Source: Pseudofrankia coriaricola
GTDB taxonomy: Bacteria > Actinomycetota > Actinomycetes > Frankiales > Frankiaceae
Assembly (NCBI RefSeq): GCF_001854805.1
Contig: NZ_MBLO01000257.1
Coordinates: 1-64,000 of the forward strand
Direction: 5' to 3'
DNA: 64,000 nt
This document shows, one piece after another, positions 9,283 to 19,200 of this stretch (positions within the stretch are counted from its first letter, which is position 1; each line of letters begins with the position of its first letter). Made by a program: the position numbers and the translations under genes. The notes below the pieces were generated by a model. That model saw nothing but the letters and a program-made list of their open reading frames with translations. It searched no databases and had not been told where the DNA came from.

Positions 9283-10485
9283 GTGGGTCGCATCCTGTTC
9301 GTCGTCCCGCCATTGGCCGGGCATGTGTACCCGGCCGTCGGGATCGCCGGCGAGCTGACCGACCGCGGCCACGAGGTCGCCATCGCCGGCCACGCCAGCG
9401 TCGTGCGCCCGCTGGTGCCCGCGCCGCTGCGGCTTGTCGAGCTGCCCGAGGAGATCACCTCGGGGGAGCGCGCCGAGATCGAGGAGAAGTCGCGCCGCCA
9501 GCGCGGCACCGGCTCGTTCAAGTTCCTCTGGGAGGACTTTCTCCTGCCGCTGGGCACGGCGATGGCCAGGGATCTGGAACCGGTTGTCGACGACTTCCGC
9601 CCCGACATCGTCGTCGTCGACCAGCAGGCGGTCGGCGGCGCGCTGCTCGCCCGCCGCCGCCGGCTGCGGTGGGTCACGCTCGCGACCACGTCCGCCGAGT
9701 TCGACAACCCCTATGGGGTGATGGCCGCCGTCGGCCAGTGGGTCGACGACCGGCTGCGCGAGTTCCAGCTCGCGTCCGGGGTGCCGGCCGAGGAGGCCGG
9801 CCGCGGCGACCTGCGCTTCTCCGACCTGCTGACACTCGTGTGCTCGGTGACCGAGCTGCTGCGCATGCCGGACGCGGTGGCGGCGCTCCCGCCCGGGACG
9901 GTGTTCATCGGCTCGGGCGCCGGGCTTCGCCAGCCGCTGGCCGACTTTCCCTGGTCGTGGCTCGATCCGGCCCGGGCCAAGGTACTGGTCTCGCTCGGCA
10001 CCGTGACCCGGGAGACGGGCGGGCGGTTCCTGCGCGTCGCGGCCGAGGCGCTGGCCGGGATGACCGGCCAGGTGCAGACCATCATCGTCGCCCCGCCCGG
10101 CATCGTCGACGACCTGGCCGCCGCGGCGCCCGCCGACGTGCTGGTCCGTGACAAGGTGCCGCAGCTGGAGCTGATGGGCCATCTGTCGGCCGTCGTCTGC
10201 CACGCCGGCAACAACACCGTCTGCGAGGCCCTGTCCCAGGGCGTCCCGCTGGTGGTCGCGCCCGTGCGCGACGACCAGCCGATGATCGCCGAGCAGGTCA
10301 CCCGGGCGGGCGCGGGGCTTCGGGTCCGCTTCGGCCTGGTCAACGCCGCCGGCGTCGCCGCCGCCGTCGCCTCGGTGCTCGACGACCCCGCGTACCGGTC
10401 GGCCGCGCGGCGGCTGCGCGACGACTTCGCCTCGGCCGGAGGTGTCGCCGCCGGCGCCGCGCACATCGAGAAGCTGCTGCCGTGA
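9283..10485 (+). CDS. GT1-family glycosyltransferase (UGT/MGT type)
   Basis: A 400-residue protein with the N-terminal signature of GT-B enzymes (ILFVVPPLAGHVYP) and a C-terminal donor-binding motif HAGNNTVCEALSQG starting at His307, followed by a PVRDDQP segment. These mark UDP- or dTDP-sugar transferases that glycosylate small hydrophobic acceptors such as macrolides and lipids. The GTG start follows CGGGGAG. The gene lies in the same direction as the PKS genes, 159 bases after the hydrolase. It probably glycosylates the PKS product, giving a glycolipid or glycosylated polyketide; this role is inferred from context. Confidence 0.87.
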   Translation: MGRILFVVPPLAGHVYPAVGIAGELTDRGHEVAIAGHASVVRPLVPAPLRLVELPEEITSGERAEIEEKSRRQRGTGSFKFLWEDFLLPLGTAMARDLEPVVDDFRPDIVVVDQQAVGGALLARRRRLRWVTLATTSAEFDNPYGVMAAVGQWVDDRLREFQLASGVPAEEAGRGDLRFSDLLTLVCSVTELLRMPDAVAALPPGTVFIGSGAGLRQPLADFPWSWLDPARAKVLVSLGTVTRETGGRFLRVAAEALAGMTGQVQTIIVAPPGIVDDLAAAAPADVLVRDKVPQLELMGHLSAVVCHAGNNTVCEALSQGVPLVVAPVRDDQPMIAEQVTRAGAGLRVRFGLVNAAGVAAAVASVLDDPAYRSAARRLRDDFASAGGVAAGAAHIEKLLP

Positions 10486-10512
10486 CGGGGGGAACGGCGC
10501 GAGCGGCGGCCA

Positions 10513-10653
10513 GCCAAAGGGTGCGCGAAAATGCTCTTTCTTCGCGCATCCGGCGGCTCTTGCTCTCGGTGTCACTACAGGAGGGCCAAAGGGCGCGCGA
10601 AAATGATCTTCCTTCGCGCGCCCGGCGGCTCTTGTTCCCGGTGTCACTACAGG
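10513..10653 (+). repeat. Two-copy 72-bp tandem repeat, each copy with a hairpin
   Basis: Two near-identical units (period 72) fill most of the gap between the glycosyltransferase and methyltransferase genes. Each holds a stem with an 11-base loop: TGCGCGAA/TTCGCGCA (10522-10529 with 10541-10548) and CGCGCGAA/TTCGCGCG (10594-10601 with 10613-10620). The outermost pair changes from T-A to C-G between copies, so pairing is kept. Each unit ends with GTGTCACTACAGG. Confidence 0.8.
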
Positions 10654-10679
10654 CTGGCGCGCCGGCGGCGGGATAGATC

Positions 10680-12560
10680 GTGGCGACGCTGCTCTGGTGG
10701 GCGCCGATCCTCGTCGTCGTCGGCCTGCTGACGAACGGGGTGCGGCTGCGCGGCCGGCTGCGCAGGCTGGACACGCTGCCCGCCTCCGGGCGGCCCGTCG
10801 ACCCGGACCACCTTTTCGTCTGTGCCGCCGGCGTCCAGCTCACCGAGGCGGCCAGGCGGGCCGCGAGCTACCACGCCAGTCGGGAACGGCTCGACGTGCT
10901 CGACCTGGTGCCCGCCGACCTGACCATCGAACGGGCGCTGGACGTGGCCCGGATGGTCGACACCCGCACCTATCGGAACGACCGGCTCGCGCCGGGGCGG
11001 GGGGCGTTCCAGGCGCTGCTGGTGCGTGCCGAGGTCGCCCACCGTGCCGGCGTCGAGGCACGCGAGGACTACACCCCGGTCGAGCTCGTCGAGATCACCG
11101 AGCGGCTCAAGCGGCACGCCCCGGCGAGCACCGACCTCGCCGTGCTGCCAGGGCTGGGAGCCGCCCGTGACGACGGCGCCACCCGGGTACGGGTGCAACG
11201 GCGGTCGTGGAACGCCATCAAACCGGTCAACATGTACCTGCCGACCGTGCGCGACGTCGCGACCGGCATCGGTGTGCACCTCAACCGGCCGTGGGGTCTC
11301 GCCGCGACGGCGCTGTTCTGGTGCCAGCCGTTCTTCGTCTGTGCCGGGCGGGTGCCGGTCGCGCCGCGCGACCTGATCCGCAGCCCGATCGTGCGGATTA
11401 CCGCCGGGCTGGAGTACACGGTCAGCACGGTGCGGGCCTGGCGGAAGGCCCAGCGCTCCGCCGCGGAGGCGAAGGCGGCCGGCCTGCCGCCCGACCCGGT
11501 GAAGGCACAGGCCAAGGCACAGGCCACCGCCCGGCGCGAACGCTATCAACGGGCGTTCGCGGCCGGCCCCGAGCCCTTCTTCGCGGATCGCCGTCCTGAC
11601 TGCCCGTGGTGCGGTTCGTTCGAGCTGGTGGTCCGGCTGGCCTCTCGCGACCTCGAGCTGCGCAAGCCCGGCCGGTTCCAGCTCGACGAGTGCCTTGTCT
11701 GCGCGCATGTCTTCCAGAACCCGCGGCTGACACCGGCCGGGCGGGTGCTCTACGAGCGTGACCGCCAGGACGGCATGAACGAGACGCGCGCCCAGGCCGC
11801 CGTCGCGGCGGGCGCGGCCCGGCTGCGCGCCAGAGCCGAGCTGATGCGCCCGTTCGTGCTGCCGCGAGCCTGGCTCGACGTCGGCGCCGGCGTCGGCTCG
11901 TTCTGCAACGTGGCCCGCTCGGTGTGGCCGCGCACCGTGTTCGACGGGGTGGGCCCGGCGGACACGATCGGCGAGGCGCGCCGGCGCGGCTGGGTCGACC
12001 GGGCCTACCCGGCGAGCTTCGCCGACATCGCCGAGGCGGTCACCGGCCAGTACGACGTCATCAGCATGTTCGGCTACCTGGAACGCAGCAGGGACCCGTC
12101 CGAGGATCTCGACGCGGCGGCGAAGGCGCTCGGCCCCGGCGGCTATCTGGTGATGGAGATCGTGAATCCCGCCGCCCTGGGGGCCCGCCTGCTCGGGCGG
12201 CTGTGGCGGGGCTGGGGTGTGCCGGGGGTGCGCCAGCTCATCCCGGTCGACAACCTGGTCGCCGCGCTGGCGGACCGCGGGATGCGCACCGTGCTGATCC
12301 AGTTCGGCGAGGCGCACGAGCCCGGCGACCTGCTCGCCGCGGTCGGGCTCGCCACCCAGGCGCTGATCCCGAGCCCTACACTGCCCTGGCTGCCCGGATC
12401 GCCGTATTCGCCGGTCCGCTGGCTGGCCCGCGGCGTGGTGCTGACGGCCGCCGCCGCGCCGGCGATCCTCGCGGGTCTCGCCGGTGCCGTACTGGTGTCC
12501 TTCCTGCGCAAGGGCGAACGCTCCAACACCTACCGCGTCGTCGCTCGCCTCGACGCTTGA
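10680..12560 (+). CDS. Membrane-associated class I SAM-dependent methyltransferase with zinc ribbon
   Basis: A 626-residue protein. An N-terminal hydrophobic segment (WWAPILVVVGLL) is followed by about 280 residues without recognised domain. A Cys-rich ribbon comes next (CPWC near residue 310 and CLVC near 342), then a methyltransferase core with the SAM-binding loop LDVGAGVGSF near residue 400 and a later GYLVMEIVNP strand. The C-terminus has another hydrophobic segment (LTAAAAPAILAGLAGAVLV). The ribbon-plus-methyltransferase pairing is typical of enzymes acting on sugar or lipid-linked substrates. Together with the preceding glycosyltransferase this suggests methylation of the glycosylated product at the membrane. 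The GTG start is the first one in the frame. Acceptor unknown. Confidence 0.75.
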   Translation: MATLLWWAPILVVVGLLTNGVRLRGRLRRLDTLPASGRPVDPDHLFVCAAGVQLTEAARRAASYHASRERLDVLDLVPADLTIERALDVARMVDTRTYRNDRLAPGRGAFQALLVRAEVAHRAGVEAREDYTPVELVEITERLKRHAPASTDLAVLPGLGAARDDGATRVRVQRRSWNAIKPVNMYLPTVRDVATGIGVHLNRPWGLAATALFWCQPFFVCAGRVPVAPRDLIRSPIVRITAGLEYTVSTVRAWRKAQRSAAEAKAAGLPPDPVKAQAKAQATARRERYQRAFAAGPEPFFADRRPDCPWCGSFELVVRLASRDLELRKPGRFQLDECLVCAHVFQNPRLTPAGRVLYERDRQDGMNETRAQAAVAAGAARLRARAELMRPFVLPRAWLDVGAGVGSFCNVARSVWPRTVFDGVGPADTIGEARRRGWVDRAYPASFADIAEAVTGQYDVISMFGYLERSRDPSEDLDAAAKALGPGGYLVMEIVNPAALGARLLGRLWRGWGVPGVRQLIPVDNLVAALADRGMRTVLIQFGEAHEPGDLLAAVGLATQALIPSPTLPWLPGSPYSPVRWLARGVVLTAAAAPAILAGLAGAVLVSFLRKGERSNTYRVVARLDA

Positions 12561-12604
12561 GGCGGGGGCTTGGGGGGCGCTGGGCGTCCCGCCAGCCCCC
12601 GCCT
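12560..12604 (+). terminator. GC-rich hairpin after the methyltransferase gene
   Basis: An 11-bp perfect stem (12560-12570 with 12594-12604; AGGCGGGGGCT pairs with AGCCCCCGCCT) begins on the last base of the stop codon. There is no U-run, as is usual for actinomycete terminators. It probably ends the PKS-cluster transcript. Confidence 0.6.
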
Positions 12605-12650
12605 TCGGTCGTCTGATGGCGTTATCGGAGAACTGTTGCTTTGGGGTTGG

Positions 12651-12659
12651 TTATCCACA
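12651..12659 (+). promoter_or_regulatory. DnaA-box-like sequence TTATCCACA
   Basis: One exact match to the classic bacterial DnaA-box consensus, 52 bases before the next gene's ATG. It is isolated, with no cluster of boxes, AT-rich unwinding region or dnaA/dnaN genes nearby, so it is not an origin. It may be a regulator site or chance. Confidence 0.35.
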
Positions 12660-12710
12660 GATGTCATGTTGGGCTTGAATGCGCCATTAGCCGTGTTCAT
12701 CGTGCTTCTC

Positions 12711-15979
<3,269 letters not shown>

Positions 15980-15995
15980 CGCGGTTCGCATCCCC

Positions 15996-16066
15996 CGCGA
16001 GCCGGCCGGGCACGCTTGTCTTCCCGCCCCACACGGGTGGGGATCAGGGGCGCCGGCCGGCTCGCG
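15996..16066. terminator. Long inverted repeat between convergent thiC and nfi
   Basis: Perfect 14-bp arms, CGCGAGCCGGCCGG (15996-16009) and its complement (16053-16066), enclose 43 bases with a further weak C/G-rich stem. It starts 17 bases after the thiC stop. The right arm continues into short direct repeats of GGCTCGCGTAC. Probably a bidirectional terminator. Confidence 0.6.
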
Positions 16067-16198
16067 TACGGCTCGCGTACGGCTCGCGCTCGGCGTCCGT
16101 TCGTGGCCACCCAGGTATTCGAGGGACGAGGGCGTCGACTTCGGGCCGGCCCCCGCCCGAGCCACGCACCGCGTGGCCGAGCCGCAGGTGATGCTCTG

Positions 16199-16879
16199 TC
16201 AGCGAGACGCGGCCCGGGCTTCGGCGAGCGCCGTTCGGCTGAGCTGGTCGGCGGCCCGGGTTGTCTCCGGCAGGCGATATCTAGGGCACAGCTCCAGCAC
16301 CCACCGACAAGCGGAGTCAAGATTGGTCCGGTGCCCGACCGACACGTACACCTCGCGGGTACCGTCGCGAGTCCGCAGCGCAGCTCCCACCGGCTCGCCG
16401 TCGACCATGATTGGCGTCCGTTCGCCCCGACGCCCCCCGGGCGAGGAGTGCTCACCCACGAACTGCGTCTTCGCCACGCCGATCGTCGGCAGGTCCACGG
16501 TGACGCCGAGATGGCAGGCCAGCCCGAACCGTCGGGGGTGGGCTATGCCATGCCCGTCGCACACCAGCAGATCGGGCGGCGAGGTCAGCTGTGGGAGGAC
16601 GGTGTCCCATGCGTCGAGCAGTGGCGGCAGTTCCCGGAATGACAGCAGGCCCGGGATGTAGGGGAAGGCGGCCCGGCCAACCGCCGTGGCCGATGCGACC
16701 ACATCCCAACCTGGTACGGCGAGGACGACGACCGCGCCCGCGACCAAATCGGAGTCAGTGTCGTATGCGACGTCAAAGCCAGCCACCCTTCTGACCAGGT
16801 CCGGGCCGGGCGCGTCAACCTGGACGAGCCGACGTAGCTCGGCCTGCAGCGCCTCAGCATCCTCGATCCGCCTCACCAC
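16199..16879 (-). CDS. nfi: Endonuclease V (deoxyinosine 3' endonuclease)
   Basis: At 226 residues it has the normal length for the family. It carries the metal-binding acids Asp36 (GFDVAY), Glu83 (LSFRELPPL) and Asp108 (CDGHGIAHPR), plus the GVAKTQ and GHR segments. The enzyme nicks DNA one base 3' of deoxyinosine during repair of deaminated adenine. Two tandem GTG codons can start the protein; GAGGGG lies just upstream. It is convergent to thiC and directly downstream of the toxin-immunity operon on the same strand, 51 bases after the immunity gene's stop in the coordinate sense. A DNA-deamination repair enzyme beside a deaminase toxin gene is notable, but may be coincidence. Confidence 0.92.
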   Translation of the reverse strand: MVRRIEDAEALQAELRRLVQVDAPGPDLVRRVAGFDVAYDTDSDLVAGAVVVLAVPGWDVVASATAVGRAAFPYIPGLLSFRELPPLLDAWDTVLPQLTSPPDLLVCDGHGIAHPRRFGLACHLGVTVDLPTIGVAKTQFVGEHSSPGGRRGERTPIMVDGEPVGAALRTRDGTREVYVSVGHRTNLDSACRWVLELCPRYRLPETTRAADQLSRTALAEARAASR

Positions 16880-16930
16880 AACCCCTCGTCCTGCCCCAAG
16901 GCCAACTCGCGCGACCGAGCCGAGTGAGGG

Positions 16931-17293
16931 TCAGCCTAGCTCGGTCCCGTCCTCGGACCAGCGCTTCCTGAGGACGACTTTGGCATGGTCGTACTGTGTC
17001 TCGGATTCCAGCTGGCCGTTCGGATACCAGGTCCGACCGATGCCGTCCCGGGCACCGTCGACGTTCCAGTACTCGGATTTGATCGATCCGTCGGGGTGGA
17101 ACGTACGCTCCGGCCCTCTGAGGCGCCCGTTTCCATAAGTTTCAATCTTACGGAGCTGACCGTTTGCGTGGTAACCGACCGCCTCGCCAGTGAAAAGCTC
17201 CCCTTCATAGACGACAAAAAGATCGTCCGTGTAGTCGATGTCGTCGATATCTACCGAACGAACTGGATCTGCTTCGATCACTGTCTTCTCCAT
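16931..17293 (-). CDS. YwqK-like MORN-repeat immunity protein
   Basis: A 120-residue acidic protein with repeated short hairpin motifs: YHANGQLRK, FHPDGSIKSEYW and WYPNGQLESE. This is the pattern of the MORN-like family that includes Bacillus YwqK, an immunity protein for the YwqJ deaminase toxin. Its ATG lies inside the 3' end of the toxin gene (16-base overlap), so it is translated directly after the toxin, the usual arrangement of toxin-immunity pairs. There is no signal peptide, so it would act in the cytoplasm and presumably binds the toxin domain. Family recognition is from motif pattern; binding to this toxin is inferred. Confidence 0.8.
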   Translation of the reverse strand: MEKTVIEADPVRSVDIDDIDYTDDLFVVYEGELFTGEAVGYHANGQLRKIETYGNGRLRGPERTFHPDGSIKSEYWNVDGARDGIGRTWYPNGQLESETQYDHAKVVLRKRWSEDGTELG

Positions 17294-19194
17294 TCGTCAA
17301 TCGGAAGCTTCCCGGGGATGGACTCCACGCCCCCGCCCTCGCCTCCGAGGATAGCTGTACAGTTCGGGCAACAAGGAGCGGCCGTCTTGTCGTCCGGCCG
17401 GTAGGGAAAACGATTGTCCACGAGCATTTCACCAAGCGATTCGGGGGTCACTTGATATCCCATCGCCTCCCGGTCGTACAGTGCGCGACTGGCATTGAGT
17501 ACCTCGGCGTGAGTGCCCGGGACGGAGAAGTGAGGGAATCCGCCCTGCGCGCCATCGCCATACTGATAGGCATCAGGTTTCTCTGCCGCCGCGGCTGTCA
17601 GTCCATCGACACGCTCCTGAAGGATCGGGTGAAGATCTGCCGGACCTACCTCCCCCTGGTTGATGGCTTCATATGCGCGACCGGTACGGGTGTCCAAAAG
17701 GACGGACGTAACAGGAGCCACCTCATCCTTCCTTATACTTCCGTCCCGACGCGCGTCCCGATATCCATCCGTCCGTTCATCGGCGAGTCCGTGAAGGTAG
17801 TCGCGGACGGGCCTCCCATCGACCGATTCGACAAGGCCATTCTCGCCCCGCTGGACGTCCGCCTCGTCCAGTTTCGGAAGTGGGTCTGTCTTACTGAGCG
17901 GCGACTCGGGCCACGGTGAACCGTCCGGCTTGGTCGAAACTGCGTCAGGGTCGATGGGTGTGTCGTTCGCATCCTGCCGGTCGCCGGGTGTCTGGACATC
18001 ACCGGTCTCGTCCCCGTCGATGCCGGTGGCGGGTTTGCCGGGGCTTGCGGGTCCGTCACCGATGGAGCCTCCATCGCCACCGCCTCGGCCAAAATCGCCG
18101 TCCCCCGGGCCGCCGCTCTGGGCGCCGTCGTCGGCGCTGCCTATAGACACGCTGTCGTCGGACGCGGTGACGCCAGGGTCTTCGCCCATGTCAGGGGGCG
18201 GGTTCTCGGCGGGGGCGACGTCGACCACCTCGGCCTGGTCTATGTCGTCGGCGGACTCGTCGATCTCGTTCGCGGTCTGGGCCTGAGCTTCTGGGGTGAT
18301 GCCTTCGTGCTCAGGATGCACGGTGGGATCGGCGTCGGCCGGGTCGGCAATTTCTATCGTCTGTGTGAGGCCGTCGGAACTGGTCGCCGTTGCGCTGTCG
18401 GCGGCGGCGTTCGGGGTCTCGGCCTGGCTGGTAGGTGGGGTTTCTTCCGTACGGTCCGGTGTATTTTTGCTCTGATCGACAGAGCTGTTCTCGCCGTCGG
18501 CTTCGGTCTCGGTCCGGTTATCCGAGTTGGCAGAGTGATCGCCGTTATGGTCGTTTTCGATGGTGGCGGCGTCGGCTGTGTCGTCGGTGGAGCTGTTCCA
18601 GTTCGTGGTGTCGGTCGGGCTGTCGCCGTCGAGATTGTCGGTGTTCTGGATTTTCGCGGGGCCCTCGGAGGCGGTGTCGTTCTGGGTGTTCTTATCGTGG
18701 TCGACGGTGTTGGTCGGGCTGTCGCCGTCGAAGGCCGTTTCTGGTTGCGGAGTGTGCGGATTTTTGTTCGTGGGGTCCTGTGTATTTGTGGTGTCTTCGA
18801 CCGAGTTATTATCCCTGTCGATGTCTGTCCTGGATTGGTCGTTTTCGACGGTGGGGGCGTCGGCTGTGTCGCCGGTGGAGCCGTTCCGGTTCGTGGTGTC
18901 GTTCTGGCCGTCGCCGTCGAAGGCCGTTTCTGGCTGCGGGGTGTGTGGAGTTTCTTTTGTGCTGTCTTGTGTGTTCGCGTGTTCGGCGGTGCTGTTGTGG
19001 CCGTCTGTATTGCCTTGGTCGTTCTCATTGGTGGCGGCGTCGGCTGTATCGTCGGTGGAGCTGTTCTGATCCGTGGTGTCGGTCGGGCTGTCGCCATCGA
19101 AGGCTGCTTCTGGGCGTTCACTGGATGTGTCCGGGGGCGGTGGTGGCGGGGGAGGGGGCGGGGCGTCGGTCGTCGTCGACGAGTCGGTTGCCAT
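17278..19194 (-). CDS. Polymorphic toxin: disordered acidic repeat protein with C-terminal YwqJ-like deaminase domain
   Basis: A 638-residue protein. Residues 11-21 are nearly all proline. Residues 32-262 hold four imperfect repeats starting with [FL]DGDS/G and rich in Asp, Thr, Asn and Ser. A Gly/Asp-rich linker runs to about residue 440. The C-terminal about 180 residues are globular and contain GTHAEVLN with His562 and Glu564, and CPNC with Cys609 and Cys612: the HxE and CxxC zinc site of nucleic-acid deaminase-fold toxins of the YwqJ type. No signal peptide or transmembrane helix is visible, so export must use a dedicated machine, presumably the ATPase genes 6 bases upstream. The repeat-coding part is visibly less GC-rich than neighbours. 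The target (DNA, RNA or nucleotide) is unknown. Confidence 0.8.
   Translation of the reverse strand: MATDSSTTTDAPPPPPPPPPPDTSSERPEAAFDGDSPTDTTDQNSSTDDTADAATNENDQGNTDGHNSTAEHANTQDSTKETPHTPQPETAFDGDGQNDTTNRNGSTGDTADAPTVENDQSRTDIDRDNNSVEDTTNTQDPTNKNPHTPQPETAFDGDSPTNTVDHDKNTQNDTASEGPAKIQNTDNLDGDSPTDTTNWNSSTDDTADAATIENDHNGDHSANSDNRTETEADGENSSVDQSKNTPDRTEETPPTSQAETPNAAADSATATSSDGLTQTIEIADPADADPTVHPEHEGITPEAQAQTANEIDESADDIDQAEVVDVAPAENPPPDMGEDPGVTASDDSVSIGSADDGAQSGGPGDGDFGRGGGDGGSIGDGPASPGKPATGIDGDETGDVQTPGDRQDANDTPIDPDAVSTKPDGSPWPESPLSKTDPLPKLDEADVQRGENGLVESVDGRPVRDYLHGLADERTDGYRDARRDGSIRKDEVAPVTSVLLDTRTGRAYEAINQGEVGPADLHPILQERVDGLTAAAAEKPDAYQYGDGAQGGFPHFSVPGTHAEVLNASRALYDREAMGYQVTPESLGEMLVDNRFPYRPDDKTAAPCCPNCTAILGGEGGGVESIPGKLPIDEWRRQ
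18409..19101 (-). repeat. Four imperfect repeats (about 60 codons each, one shorter) in the toxin gene
   Basis: Units begin at residues 32, 92, 155 and 188 of the toxin. Shared blocks include DGDSPTDTT, STDDTADA and TPHTPQPETAFDGD. At the DNA level, blocks around 18550-18634, 18836-18934 and 19016-19113 are near copies. They form a length-variable, charged spacer between the N-terminus and the toxin domain. Confidence 0.8.
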
Positions 19195-19200
19195 TCGCGG

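Noticed and set aside
7864-12317. Long minus-strand frames opposite the ACP, hydrolase, glycosyltransferase and methyltransferase genes
   Set aside because: No recognisable motif or ribosome-binding site; they mirror well-supported plus-strand genes.
12651-12659. Replication origin at the DnaA-box-like sequence
   Set aside because: Only one box, no AT-rich region and no dnaA, dnaN or parAB genes nearby.
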